From Chrysemys picta bellii (taxonomy: Eukaryota; Chordata; Testudines; Emydidae): DNA of 64,000 nucleotides. Below the pieces are notes generated by a model that did not search any database, was not told the DNA's origin, and saw only the letters and a list, made by a program, of their open reading frames with translations. The position numbers and the translations under genes were made by a program. Shown here in pieces: positions 32,183 to 43,976 of this stretch. Numbering within the stretch: position 1 is the stretch's first letter; each line of letters opens with the position of its first letter. Location: assembly GCF_011386835.1 (NCBI RefSeq), contig NC_088800.1, forward strand, positions 79,920,981-79,984,980, read 5' to 3'.

Positions 32183-35100
32183 ATGCAGGAGCTCATCGCC
32201 AGCGTGGACCACATCAAGTTCGACCTGGAGATCGCGGTGGAGCAGCAGCTGGGGGCGCAGCCCCTGCCCTTCCCCGGCATGGACAGTGCGTGAGGGGCCG
32301 GGAAGTCCGCTCCCCATCGCCCCCCCCGGGGGGACACCCCCTCTCCTGCGGAGATCCCCCCATGGTCCCGGGGGGGACACCTCTCCTCCTGGGGAGACCT
32401 CCCCCCTCACAGCCCCCGGGGGGAGCCCTCCTCCCCTGCGGAGACCCCCCCCATGGTCCCGGGGGGGACACCCCTCTCCTGCGGAGACCTGCCCTCTTAC
32501 AGCCCCCGGAGGGAGCCCCCCTCCCCTGCGGAGACACCCCCCCCATGGTCCCGGGGGACACCCCCCTCTCCTGCGGAGACCCCATCCAAGGTCCCAGGGG
32601 GGACACCCCTCCTCCTGGGGAGACCTCCCCCCTCACAGCCCCCGCGGGGAGTCCCCCTCCCCTGCGGAGACCCCCCATGGTCCCGGGGGGAACACCCCCC
32701 CCCTCCTGGGGAGACCTGCCCTCGCGGGTCCCGGGGGGGAACACCCCCCTCTCCTGGGAGACCCCCCCCATGGTCCCGAGGAGGGAACACCCCCCCCATG
32801 GGGAAAACCCCCTCCTTCCCCTTCTCACCCCACCCTTGTGTGAGAGACTCCTCCATATCTTTCTTCCTAGGGGAAAGCTCCCCTCAAGGCCATGAGGAGA
32901 TGCTTCCTTCATCCCTTTAACCTCCCCCGCCCCCCCCAACCCCAGCATTGGGCAGATGGCCCCACAGGTTCTCATTCATGGCCTAATGGAATGTGTTTTG
33001 TATTTTGGTGTCTGATCTGCATGATTATTGCTTGAAAACAGACTTTATCTCATTAATTAAGGGACACTAGGGACCAGATTACTGTGAGGTAGGTCAGCAT
33101 CAGTATGCCCACCCTATTGATGGGGAAAACGATTGGACAGAGAGGTGAAGTGACTTGTCCCTGGTCACACCAGGTCTGTGGGTGAGCCTCAAAACCTTGT
33201 GTTCTGATGATTGACGCCAGTAGTGGGAGGATAGGCATCGGTTAACAATATGTGCTGGCTAGCCTAGTGTCCTTGTGTTTGACTCTGCTTGCACACCGCA
33301 GATGCTCTAAGTCGGGATCATCAAGCATAACAAGGGGCAGTGTGCTGTTGACCACACTGTACTTGTTCGGTGGATAAATACTGCATGAGATTTCAGTCTC
33401 CAGGACTGGACAGGTTCTTTCACCAATGTGAAACTAACTTAAAAGTAACAAAAAATACTCTGAAGAGCCAAATGGCTGAGACCAGCACAAGAAAGTTCAT
33501 ATATTCCATTAACATGTAATTTGCCAGGGGGATTTTTAATACTGCTCAACTGCTTTTGATGCCCAGAACTAGCTCATCTCTAGATGGAAGGAAACACTTT
33601 TAACATGGTTGCAGAGTTTCAGAAACCTTCACTGTGAATTTTTTTTCTCCACAGAATCGGGTGCTGCTGTCTGTGAATTTTTTTTAAGAGCTGCCTGTGG
33701 AAAAGGCAAGTGACATCCCTAATACTATATTCTAACAGAAACAAAAATAGGAGAAATAGGGGTGTTGGCAGTTCATTAATTATATTATCTTAATTTATAA
33801 TACCCTAGTTATATTGCAGGGGTTGGGGAGAGAGACAGTGAGATGGAGATCAAGAGGGACTATGTTTCACGCACTAGAGCTCTCCAAAGCAAAGATGCAT
33901 TGGTGGGATCCCTATAAGGTGGATGATGCGTGAACTAAGAAATTCAGGAGGGTGAGGCTTGAATTGATTACATACAAACCCTTTTGAGGGGTTTGGGCAA
34001 TGGTAGTGGTAGGAACTGAGTACTAGGGTACGTCTTCACTACCCGCCGGATCGGTGGGTAGCAATCGATCTATCGGGGATCGATTTATCGTGTCTCATCT
34101 AGACGCGATAAATCGATCCCCAAACGTGCTCCCGGTCGACTCCGGAACTCCACCAGGGCGAGAGGCGGAAGCAGAGTCGACGGGGGAGCCACGGCCATCG
34201 ATCCCACGCAGTGAGGATGGGAAGTAAGTCGATCTAAGATACGTCGACTTCAGCTACGCTATTCTCGTAGATAAAGTTGCGTATCTTAGATTGATTCTCT
34301 TCCCCCCCCCCCGTGTAGACCAGCCCATAGACTGCCATGCAGAGGATCTGTCTGTTGAACTCCTAACCATCTATGTGGATAAACAGAAGACCTCCCTTTT
34401 CTAGGGCTGTCAGTTCAGGACCTTTCACCAGCGCTAAATGGTAAATTCATATGCAAATGTAAAGACTTCTGAAACTCCTCTTCCAGGATTCAAACAAAGG
34501 ACCACCATTGCCCTGTAGGCTTGCACAAAGCTTCTTGCACTAAAAGTTCCAAATGTTCATTCTTACTTCTCCCCTCTCCACCCATAGGAGGCATGTGTCC
34601 TTTCCGACACATCAGTGGAGAAAAGACAGTTGTGTGCAAACACTGGCTCCGAGGGCTGTGCAAGAAGGGAGACCAGTGTGAGTTCCTTCATGAGTATGAC
34701 ATGACCAAGATGCCTGAGTGTTATTTCTACTCCAAATTTGGTAAGGGGTGTTGTAGTTTCTCATTGACTTCACTTGCTAGTGTGGGAATATGACTGGCAA
34801 AGAGGACCCTGGTATATACCTGTCATCTCTGCTTCATCTGCTCTCTCTACCCTTCTATGTCTGCTACTGATGCTTGTTAGATTGTAATTTATGAGCTCTG
34901 ATCAGATCTGTTTAGTTCCACATTGTATTTTACCCCCTTAACTCTTCGCACATTTAAAGTTTTGTCTTTCATAGCTTGTCCCTAACTTGAACTCTTTGAC
35001 CCATGACTTTAATGGGTTTTGTACCTGTTATGCTGATTTGGATCAGAGTTGATTTGGATGAATAGGTGGTCTCTACATGAATTAATTTTTCAGCAGATGA

Positions 35101-38100
35101 TGGGTGACAGGAGGCTCAAGGATCCAAAAATTGAATGCCTCAGTCTTTCAGCTCTGGAGACCTGGGCTAAATTAAATTAACATATTGAGGTAACTTGTTA
35201 GAAAATTATAGTCCTGTAGGTTTCCTTGGATCAAGGTTAGCATGTAATTTATAGTTTCGCCACAATTTTGCTGCATTAAATGTTTAGTTTTGCTGTAATT
35301 GCTTCCCTTTCCAGTATACTTTATTTTTAAATGCGCATCTAAATAACCCAATCTAGCAAAATCTTACTCACCTGCAGTGAGTATTTGTTGATGTTGGTAA
35401 AGGGCAGGCAAATATATTTTGTGCCTGGATTTAGAAATATTCATGACAGTTTTGCTGGGACTAGATGACCTAGGTATTGTTTTGGGAGGGGATTTTACCT
35501 CACGCATGCTCTGTTTCCTAAAGTGTGTGTTTGGCTTTGGTACAGGAGAGTGCAGTAACAAAGAATGTCCGTTCTTGCACATTGACCCGGAGTCTAAGAT
35601 CAAAGATTGCCCCTGGTATGACAGAGGCTTCTGTAAACACGGTATGTATGGTGCATAGGTGCTGCTTTTGTGACTATAAAAATGAGGCTAATGTAATCCA
35701 CCTCCCATATGTGCCACTGGTAGGTGCTGGGGTATGTGTGTAATATATGTGATCTATGAAGTTTTATGTTGTAGGTCCCCTCTGCAGACACAGACACACT
35801 CGAAGAGTCATTTGTGTGAATTACCTGGTGGGATTCTGTCCGGAGGGGCCCGCTTGTAAATTCATGCAGTGAGTATGTTCTAGGGTCTTTTCTGTCATCT
35901 GTAGTTTCCTCTCTGATCAGTTACCCATCAGGTCTATCTTACCTATATTGCACCCATCAGTGTAGAACATTTGCAGCACTGATGCAATAACTGTACTGTA
36001 CCACACATCTGAAGTTTTGTTCATATTTGAGTTTACCTCTTAAAAGTGAAAAGAATTTGTAGTCAGGATGATCAAAAGAGATTGGGCAAATCACACCAAT
36101 GTTCCCCAAGAAGACATTGAAAATGTCAGTCAGTGCTTACATGGTCAATACAACTTGTACAAAGCAATTTAATTAATTACAGTTGATCTGATCCTCTTAA
36201 CTCTAGACACATTATTCCAACAGTTACGCTTTCAGCTACGCAACTGTTTTATTTCATAGTATATATTTTTTTAATCCTTGCATATGAGTAGTTCATTCAG
36301 TGGCCAAAATTGGTATGGACATTTCCTATATTGCATTGCATTTTCCAAATATCAGATTAAAGTGGCTGTTTCGATATTTACACACACAACTCTGGGACAT
36401 CAAACAAAGGTTGTGAGGACAACTGCAGATTCGATGAGTATATATCCCAGAATACAGAAATACTCTTTACTGTCTCAGTACCTCCCCAACCACTTTAGTT
36501 TATAAAGGCTAAGCAGCAGAACACAGGAGAGAAGGTCCACTTGTTGTGAAGCACAGTTTAAATAACTAAAGGTTTGCTTTGCTCTCTGGACCGTTATTTG
36601 TCTCTTAAGGAATTAGTTCAGTGCTGTGCTGATAGTATATGCCAGTTTCTGGTTTGAGTTTCAATTCTCTATATGTGTCTTTTCTCTTTGTGTGTTTATA
36701 AACCAGTCCTCGATTTGAACTGCCTATGGGAACCACAGAGCAACCACCACTGCCTCAGCCGACACAACCACAGCAAAAGGTACACGACTTCCCTGCCTCT
36801 CCCAGAGACAACACATTCGAAGCACAGCTCATTTAGATAAACCAAGTTGACTCTCTTTTTAAAGAGGGCATGTGGTTAGAACAGGAACGAGCCATCAGGA
36901 CTCTTATCCTACTCATCGTGTCTTGGGAAAACATCTGTAAAATGGGGATAATCCTTTCCTAGTTCAGAGCCCTATTGAAACTTGACCAAAAGTTTTTAAA
37001 GAACTTTGAGATCATTGGAGGAAATCCACCATAAAAATGCAAAGTATTATCCTTTTCCTCTCCTCTCTTACTCCTGGCATTGATCACAGTTGCTGCCTCC
37101 TTCATTCTGGGGTTGTTTTTTTTTTTCTTCTAACTGAACCCCTGATTTCCCTCTTCCACAGTCACCATTCTGCTGCTGCCACCTTCCTTCAGCTGAGAGG
37201 GCAAATGCATGGCCAGTAGTGACAGTTCTGTTCCGTGGACTGTCTGGAAGGTGGGCACTGTGTAAGCATTAAGCAGTGCACCTGAGCTCTGCTACACTGA
37301 CAAGCACAAGTCCTAAGATCACTCGTATATTGCAGTGTAAGCCCTTGGTCACAGAGCACTACCATGTTACATAGTATATCATATACATCTGTGTTTTCTT
37401 TATTCCAAGCAACCATCTGTCAGATTTAAAAAAATAAATCTGCTTGACACCTGTCATGGAGCTCTAATGGACATATCTGGCAAGCTAGCCCAGCTCTGTA
37501 GATCTGTTTTGTGAGGGAAGTCTTGGTTGCTAGGTCAAGCCCTGTATGCCCTATTGTTTCTGAACTTTCATCTCTGGTGCTTGGGCTGGCAGATAAATTT
37601 TCCTATGAATTTATTTAGAAGGTTATCATTCAATGTGTGGGATGTTCTCTTCCCTCCCAGCAAAATAACAATCCGCCATTACAAAGGTCATCATCCTTGA
37701 TCCAGTTAACGAGTCAGAACTCTTCTCCCAACCAGCAGAGGACCCCACAAGTCATCGGAGTTATGCAGTCTCAAAGCAACAATGTGGGGAACAGAGGTCC
37801 CCGGCCGCTGGAGCAGGTCACCTGTTACAAGGTAACTCTCAGAGGGTGTTGGCATTTGAAAAATGCAAGGTAAAAGTCACCTAAACTGACTAATGCATCC
37901 TTTGTGCTGCTAGTCACCTGTCACATTGCTTTTCAACTTGGTGCAGATTGCAGTAAAGGGAACAGGTGGCTGAGTTGCTGGGGCAGCAGGGCCTGTGAAG
38001 AAGCATTGACATTGTAAAGAAAAGTATTGAAATGTATGCACTGGTTATTAGACATGTATTTTGGATAGTGGGTGCAGCTTGGGATCAGGAAGTTAGTATT

Positions 38101-40057
38101 GCGCTATGGAGCCTGTGGGTTACCAGTTACCTAGTCTGTGGGTTGGCAATGACTGTCAGATGGCTCCTCAGTGGCCTGTATGAAATGGTTCAATGCACTT
38201 GATCCACTTGCTAATCACAGAAAACCCCACTAGTGGCAGTTAAAAGGACATTGTCAACCCGAAATTGAGCCAATTTCAAAAACCGTCTTAGAAGTAGTTT
38301 CAGCTGCTACCCCTGCCCCTGAATGTTCCTCCTTGCATTTTCCTATTTTTAAAAAGGCTTCTCCCCTGTTACTGTGTGAAAAACTCACCCAAACAGGGGA
38401 AAGTGACTATACACAGTCAAATCCAGAAAGGCTGAAGATGGTTCTGCCACAGCACGCGTAGTTCCTGCCAAACCGAGGAACAAGACATCATACCCAAATT
38501 TCTCAGTTTGTGGTGCAGGCAGCTCCTCAATTAAACTGAAACCTCAATTTCCATTAACATTTTGCAGAAACATCCCCACATGCTACTGTAGATAGCAAAG
38601 GATCTTCTTAGCCACTCTCTTCAGTAAGTCGGACCAAGATGAGCACTAGCATTAATAATGAACCTAAACGTTTCTTTATTCAAAACTAAGTCTCTTAATA
38701 ATCTAAACATACAACTAAGACTGTTTTTTGGACTCATTCCACCATTATCTTCTATAACTAGACATTTATTCTGGCTACATGATTATAAACATCCAAATCC
38801 GTTTAACTGAGAACCTCTAAGGCTCCAATTTAATGCAAGATTTGGGTTTCAGTGAAGGCAAAGGGCCTAAACCTACCCACTAAAGTTATCCTTGTGAGTC
38901 TTGCCCTTAACTTCCTTTGTAGCAGAAACTCTAATTGGGGCTAGTTGTATGTCATGGGGGGGCGGGGGGGAGAAATGGGCAGGGGAGAAGTCATATGCTT
39001 CCAATGCTCTTCTATGACTAATCTATGCAACGCTGTTGCCTTTGTCAAAGGTAAAGCAGGAAAGCAGCACAAAAGAGGATATAGGGGCAGCAGCAGTTCT
39101 CTTCCCCCTCCCTTCCTCCCCGTTCTCTCTCTCACCACAGAGCTTCCCCACCAGGCACTGAGATCGTATGTTTAACGGGTTCTAACATTTTAGTCAGTTT
39201 TTTATTGGAAAATAAAAGATATTTTGATTTCAATTAGTTACCCCATGACTCTTGTCATGCATTTGTTTGGTTTTATTATCAATGCGTTACTTTCCATTTT
39301 TCTGCAGCTGAAGCTTTGAAAAGTCACTACCCTACCCAAGGCTAAGCAGTTTCTCTGCATAGTCATCAATAAAAGAGTGCTATCAGGCTGGGATTTAAGG
39401 AAGTAATTCAAATAAATTGCACATCTGGAGAAAGTAGGAGGGTCAGACTACGATATGTCATGGCTTCACAGCTTAGAAGGCTGTTTCAGAGCATAGGAAG
39501 CATCTTTTGTTCAGATTGAGTTTTACCCTTTTAGTCCAGGGTGGCTGACAAGGAGACTCTCATCTGAACGTTTATGTTCATCATACACATTGGTCAGAGC
39601 AGAGTCCTTGAGACTTCAGGTGCTGAAATATAGCAGGTAAAAAGCCCCTTTCTCTACAGCGGAGTAATGCAGTTAAATCTCCTCAGGGCTTTGAGTATCT
39701 CTATTGCAGCCCTTTCCCATTGGTAGTGCCAAGAACCCCAGTGTTCAGATGGAACCTGGGTCTTCAGGTTATAGTGGCAGGCAAGTTCTGGTCCTAACAG
39801 TCAAGTGGCCCCAAAAGGGTCTGTGGCAAGGATCTCATTTATGGTATAGCACAGAATGCATTAACTTGCTGAATATTGTCTCTCGTGTACAAATGGCATT
39901 GCTTCCAAACTAGAACTACTTGCCAGTTGGTTTGTTAAAGGCAGTGTTGGGAAAAGCCACAATAACTCCTCCCTTTTTTCCTTCCTAGTGTGGTGAAAAA
40001 GGACATTACGCCAACAGATGCACCAAAGGACATCTGGCCTTTCTAAGCGGACAGTGA
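32183..40057 (+). CDS. CPSF4: Cleavage and polyadenylation specificity factor subunit 4 (CPSF30)
   Basis: CPSF4 recognises the AAUAAA signal together with WDR33 during nuclear mRNA 3' processing. Eight coding exons are 32183-32285, 33655-33705, 34588-34740, 35546-35641, 35775-35868, 36707-36779, 37661-37831 and 39989-40057 (TGA). They join to 269 codons, the human long-isoform length. It starts MQELIASVDHIKFDLEIAVE, and five CCCH zinc fingers follow, including CPFRHISGEKTVVCKHWLRG, CKKGDQCEFLH, CSNKECPFLH and CRHRHTRRVICVNYLVGFC. A polar linker and a C-terminal CCHC knuckle CYKCGEKGHYANRC follow. The second intron has a GC donor. Intron 1 holds a GC-rich minisatellite. It is divergent from PTCD1 and convergent with ATP5MF. 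Confidence 0.97.
32305..32805. repeat. GC-rich minisatellite in CPSF4 intron 1
   Basis: Units built from CATGGTCCCGGGGG, GACACCCCTCTCCTGCGGAG and CTCACAGCCCCCGGGGGGAG recur. The CATGGTCCC core is near 32361, 32452, 32544, 32677 and 32770. This implies a composite period of about 92 bp made of two unequal subunits. The array begins about 20 bp after the exon 1 donor and produces long spurious open frames on both strands. Confidence 0.75.
33060..33190. repeat. MIR-like relic
   Basis: ATTGATGGGGAAAACGATTGGACAGAGAGGTGAAGTGACTTG followed by GGTCACACCAGGTCTGTGGGTGAGCC follows the conserved MIR order, so this is an old core SINE in CPSF4 intron 1. Confidence 0.55.
33706..34587 (+). other. CPSF4: GC-AG intron of CPSF4
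   Basis: The exon ends TGTGGAAAAG and the intron starts GCAAGTGAC. The next exon begins GAGGCATGTGTCC after ACCCATAG. Only this junction gives the family sequence CGKGGMCPF. AG before and AAGT after the GC match the strong GC-donor consensus. Confidence 0.87.
34026..34326. mobile_element. PIF/Harbinger-like MITE
   Basis: It has the same end GGGTACGTCTTCACTA and right end GTGTAGACCAGCCC as the copy at 12296, with CTA and ATA as flanking trinucleotides. Inside, GATCGATTTATCGTGTCT and AGACGCGATAAATCGATC form a strong hairpin. It sits within the GC-AG intron of CPSF4. Confidence 0.6.
37832..39988 (+). other. CPSF4: Last intron of CPSF4
   Basis: This 2.2-kb intron separates the linker exon from the CCHC-knuckle exon. 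I recognise no repeat or second gene in it. Confidence 0.7.
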
Positions 40058-40604
40058 GACAGCATAGAGGGAGGAGAGTGCAAGGAGGTTCTTTACACTG
40101 GGGAAAAGTTTCCGCCTAGCACTATTTCTTGAACTATTGATCAGGTGTTTTGGTTTTTTTTTAAACGCCATTAGTGAAAGAACTGTGGCCAGAGGCTGGC
40201 TGCTGATAAACATTTTTGTAACTGTCCAATTTTTTATGTTTTAACCTTTTAAAATAGATCTTGGCCTCTGCCTTCTTTCACTGAGCCTAGCTGGGAGGTA
40301 GATCTAAAGGCAAATAGATGTGCAAATCCCCACCAACGCAACATTCAGCGTAATACACATCTTGCTCCAGTGTGTTTCTGTAAAGGATAGCCTTTGGGAA
40401 CCTCCAACCTTTCAGCAATCCTTGTTCAAGGAGGAAGACAGACTGGAAGAACTAGTACTTGAAATGCCTCCCACTTCAGTGAGGGAGCTTGTCATGCAGC
40501 TCTTGAAAGGAGGCCCCATGTTCCCTTATTCAATCGGAGGTTTCTTAACCTGATGGCTCACATAACATGTGGTGTACCAAGATGTAAAGTATTTGTCCAA
40601 CTGC

Positions 40605-40610
40605 AATAAA
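40605..40610 (+). terminator. CPSF4: Poly(A) signal of CPSF4
   Basis: AATAAA within CTGCAATAAAAGTTTG lies 548 bp after the stop codon and is followed by a TTTGTATG GU-rich stretch. Later hexamers exist near 40907, so longer isoforms are possible. Confidence 0.6.
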
Positions 40611-42296
40611 AGTTTGTATGCTTTGGCCGGAAGCATTTTCCCCTTTGCTGTTCTGCGGGGTGAGAAGTTGGTCCTTGTATGTGAAAACCACTTGTAGGGG
40701 AATGAACGTACATTTATGGTTTTAGCTGAAATCACAAAAGCATTGGCTGTAGAAGAGGCGCAGGTCTGTTCTCACCATGGCAACCCTGAACTCAGACCTG
40801 AAGTAGCTTTGAAGGTGTAACACTATATGGATACCAACAGATGAAGTTAGTTGGCATTCCCACAAGCAGTCAATTGCACAAGTATCTTCACAGGCTCTCG
40901 AAACAAATAAATGGAACTATATATTCTTGAGATTGCTTTTAAATTGGACTCTGAGTGTTAGAGTATCCTCATAGGAGCATGTTTTTCCAAGCCAAAACAC
41001 CTTAATTTTGTAAGACTTTGGTCCTTTGAAATAATGACAAAGAGAATTTAAAAAAAAAAAACCCATCTGTTGCATCTGGAATATGTGAGCCTTTTCTAGT
41101 CTCGAGCATCTATCTACATTTGCTTATCTGCCGTTGTTTTTTCCTTCCTATTTTAAAGTTTTCTGTGAAACTTAGGTTGTGATTTTTCAGGAAAAGGGTA
41201 ATGTATGCCTAGGAAGCGATAGGACCCTGGGTTGGTTTAAATGATTACACAGGACTGTTGATTTTAAAAAAATTGTAGAAGAAGCTGTACTTACTGATAC
41301 TCCTTTTAGTAAGTACACAGTGGGATATTTAGGCTTAAAAGTTAAAATTAAATCCACAGGTGTAAGTTGGCTGACTAGCATTGCTCATTCTGCATTTTTC
41401 AGAACACGCATCAAGACTTCTGTCCCTGAAGTCTATAAACAAGTGCCAAACCTGTGTTTGTGCTTCCAGCACAGGGCTGTTAAAGACTGTGCATCTCTAA
41501 GCAACTACCCCCATCTACACTTAGTGAACTAAAGCTTATCTGCTTGAGAGTATGGTCAGCTGGTGGAAGTTTTTTCAAGCCAGACAGTAATTTCATCTTT
41601 ATAATACTGCTGAACACAGAAGTGCTCCCTGCCATCCTCCAGCAAGACCTTTATTCTAACCAGGTTCTTAATAGGCAGGGGCCTCTGTACCCCATTAACA
41701 GCTGTTATCAAACACTCTTATCACTGTTAGCTTTAGACAAACAGCCTCTTGTAATTCATCCATAAAGAACTGGCCCCTGCATCCTTCTGAACAGTAGCAT
41801 CATTACTTACTGATGTGTTTTGTTAATGTAGGTGGTCCCGAGTATATCGAAGCTGTGCTTCTTTAAGTGACAACCATGTACTCTCCCCCTTGCTTATTTA
41901 GACTTTCACCATCATGGTTGGAAGTGTCAGCTGACAAACATGGCTTTGCTGCTGTAGAAGTTTCATTTCATCCCTCTCCACTTTATTTAAAAAAATAAAA
42001 CCCAATAGCTTTAGCATAGTTGCTTGTCCCTGGCATTTAGAATAATCTGTCACATTCCATTTTAAATATAGGCTACTCATTTGCTTTCATTCTGCCTTTA
42101 CCATCACTTGGGCAAGGGTTGTTCTACACACAAATCTATGGACACCTTTTAGGACCAGTGGCAGGAGCTGCTTGGCAACATACTATTGAAGACAACCACT
42201 ATCCGAGATCTTACTTAGTAAAACAGTACAGATTAAAAGTGGTGGAAGTGGCCGCTAGCAGAGAAATTTTGTTTTGTATGAGGCAACTATTATTAT
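40611..42296. other. Intergenic sequence after CPSF4
   Basis: It contains possible extended CPSF4 3' UTR and AT-rich unique sequence. I see no gene and no classifiable repeat. Confidence 0.5.
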
Positions 42297-42535
42297 AGAT
42301 TCATAGATTCTAGGACTAGAAGGGACCTCAAGAGGTCAGCGAGTCCAATCCCCTGCCCGCATGGCAGGACCAAATACGGTCTAGACCATCCCTGATAGAC
42401 ATTTATCTAACCTACTCTTAAATATCTCCAGAGATGGAGATTCCACAACCTCCCTAGGCAATTTATTCCAGTGTTTAACCACCCTGACAGTTAGGAACTT
42501 TTTCCTAAATGTCCAACCTAAAATATACAACTTGG
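42297..42535 (-). mobile_element. CR1 LINE 3'-end fragment
   Basis: The stretch starts ATTCATAGATTCTAGG and continues AGAAGGGACCTCAAGAGGTC, CCATCCCTGATAGACATTTA and GAGATTCCACAACCTCCC. This is the reverse complement of the common turtle CR1 3' end. The same family in plus orientation is at 52760. Confidence 0.85.
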
Positions 42536-42805
42536 AATGGATTTGAGGCACATTGTGCCATAAGCAGATTCTTTTGAAAATAAGTGGCTAAACAAAGTTT
42601 AAAAAGCACAGTAATAGGAGAAAATGTTTTTCTGGTACAGGACTAGTAGTACAAAAAAAATAGTGTACAAGTACCTCGATAACACACCCGTTTTGCAATA
42701 ATGCAACTTTTAAGTTTCATATTCAGAGGGGTAGCCGTGTTAGTCTGAATCTGTAAAAAGCAACAGAGGGTCCTGTGGCACCTTTGAGACTAACAGAAGT
42801 ACTGG

Positions 42806-42844
42806 GAGCATAAGCTTTCGTGGGTAAGAACCTCACTTCTTCAG
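42806..42844 (-). other. Hammerhead-ribozyme-like core, left arm
   Basis: This is the mirror copy of the motif at 43938-43976, carried on the minus strand by the left inverted arm. It has the same core CTGAAGA, stem and GAAAGCTTATGCTC. Confidence 0.35.
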
Positions 42845-43040
42845 ATGCAAGTAATGGAAATCTCCAGAGGCAGGTATATATCAGTGTGGAGATAACGAGG
42901 TTAGTTCAATCAGGGAGGGTGAGGTGCTCTGCTAGCAGTTTAGGTGTGAACACCAAGGGAGGAGAAACTGTTTCTGTAGTTGGATAGCCATTCACAGTCT
43001 TTGTTTAATCCTGATCTGATGGTGTCAAATTTGCAAATGA

Positions 43041-43730
43041 ACTGGAGCTGGCCCATCCGACCTGAGGCTGTGGTTGGTGGACAGAAAGCCAGAGAACCCG
43101 CGACACGCCGGGCAGCTGGCTGATGAGTTTGTAAAGAGCCGGTCAGGGGGTGGCAGGGAGGAGCCCCAAAGGAACAGGCCCGCCGTGATGCAGAGAGAGA
43201 GTCACCCTGGGACCTCCCAAAGAGGGAATATGGGGAATCCCCTCCCACGGGGAATGCCCAGCGTCAGGGACAACCGACCGGCTCGAGGGGACCCACAGGA
43301 CATGAGCTGCTATTACTGCGGCCGAAGAGGCCACGTTCGGGCCCAGTGCCCCAAGCTCAAGGACAGACTGAGCAGACCGAACCCGCATAGGGTTAACTTG
43401 GTAGAGGCCCAGACGGACGAGGGGCAGGCTTCTCACGCAAGAGGGGCTGGCAGCTTATCAACTGCTCAAGAGAGAGAAGGGCCCCAGGCCAGCTCCTCTA
43501 GGGGGCTGGATGCCCCAGACTCAGGGTTTTTGGTTTATACGGTGGGCGCGGGGCTGTCCCTCCGGAGAGAGTACCTTGTTCCCCTGGAGGTGGATGGGAG
43601 GAAGGTCAATGGATACTGGGATACGGGCGCAGAGGTGACGCTGGCCCAGCCCGAGGTGGTGGCCCCAGATCAGGTGGTGCCCAACTCCTACCTGACCCTG
43701 ACGGGGGTGGGCGGAACACCAGTCAAAGTC
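43041..43730 (+). pseudogene. LTR-retrotransposon gag-protease fragment
   Basis: An uninterrupted frame, lacking a natural start, reads from a SCAN/capsid-C-terminal-like segment (PRHAGQLADEFVKSRSGG) through a basic linker. It then has a CCHC nucleocapsid knuckle CYYCGRRGHVRAQC (43308-43349) and an aspartic-protease active site WDTGAEV (DTGA at 43620-43631). The frame closes at a TGA created where the right Penelope-like arm begins (43731-43733). The SCAN-like capsid and linked protease suggest a Ty3/Gypsy element of the Gmr1-like group, but a retroviral-type source cannot be excluded. No LTR, reverse transcriptase or integrase is present, so it is a fragment and not functional by itself. Confidence 0.7.
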
Positions 43731-43937
43731 TGAGCTCCAGTTCATTTGCAAATTTGACACCATCAGATCAGGATTAAACAAAGACTGTGAATGGCTATCC
43801 AACTACAGAAACAGTTTCTCCTCCCTTGGTGTTCACACCTAAACTGCTAGCAGAGCACCTCACCCTCCCTGATTGAACTAACCTCGTTATCTCCACACTG
43901 ATATATACCTGCCTCTGGAGATTTCCATTACTTGCAT

Positions 43938-43976
43938 CTGAAGAAGTGAGGTTCTTACCCACGAAAGCTTATGCTC
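43938..43976 (+). other. Hammerhead-ribozyme-like core, right arm
   Basis: The order CTGAAGA (CUGANGA core), stem II GTGAGG...CCAC with one mismatch, GAAA, then GC-TTAT-GC and TC fits a hammerhead with a minimal stem III and cleavage after the C at 43976. One extra A lies between the core and stem II, and stem I is not convincing. Hammerheads are known in Penelope-like elements; activity here is unproven. Confidence 0.4.

Noticed and set aside
32074..32975. Long open frames on both strands (up to 273 codons) over CPSF4 exon 1 and intron 1
   Set aside because: They are translations of the GC-rich minisatellite. The real CPSF4 frame leaves the region at a donor at 32286.
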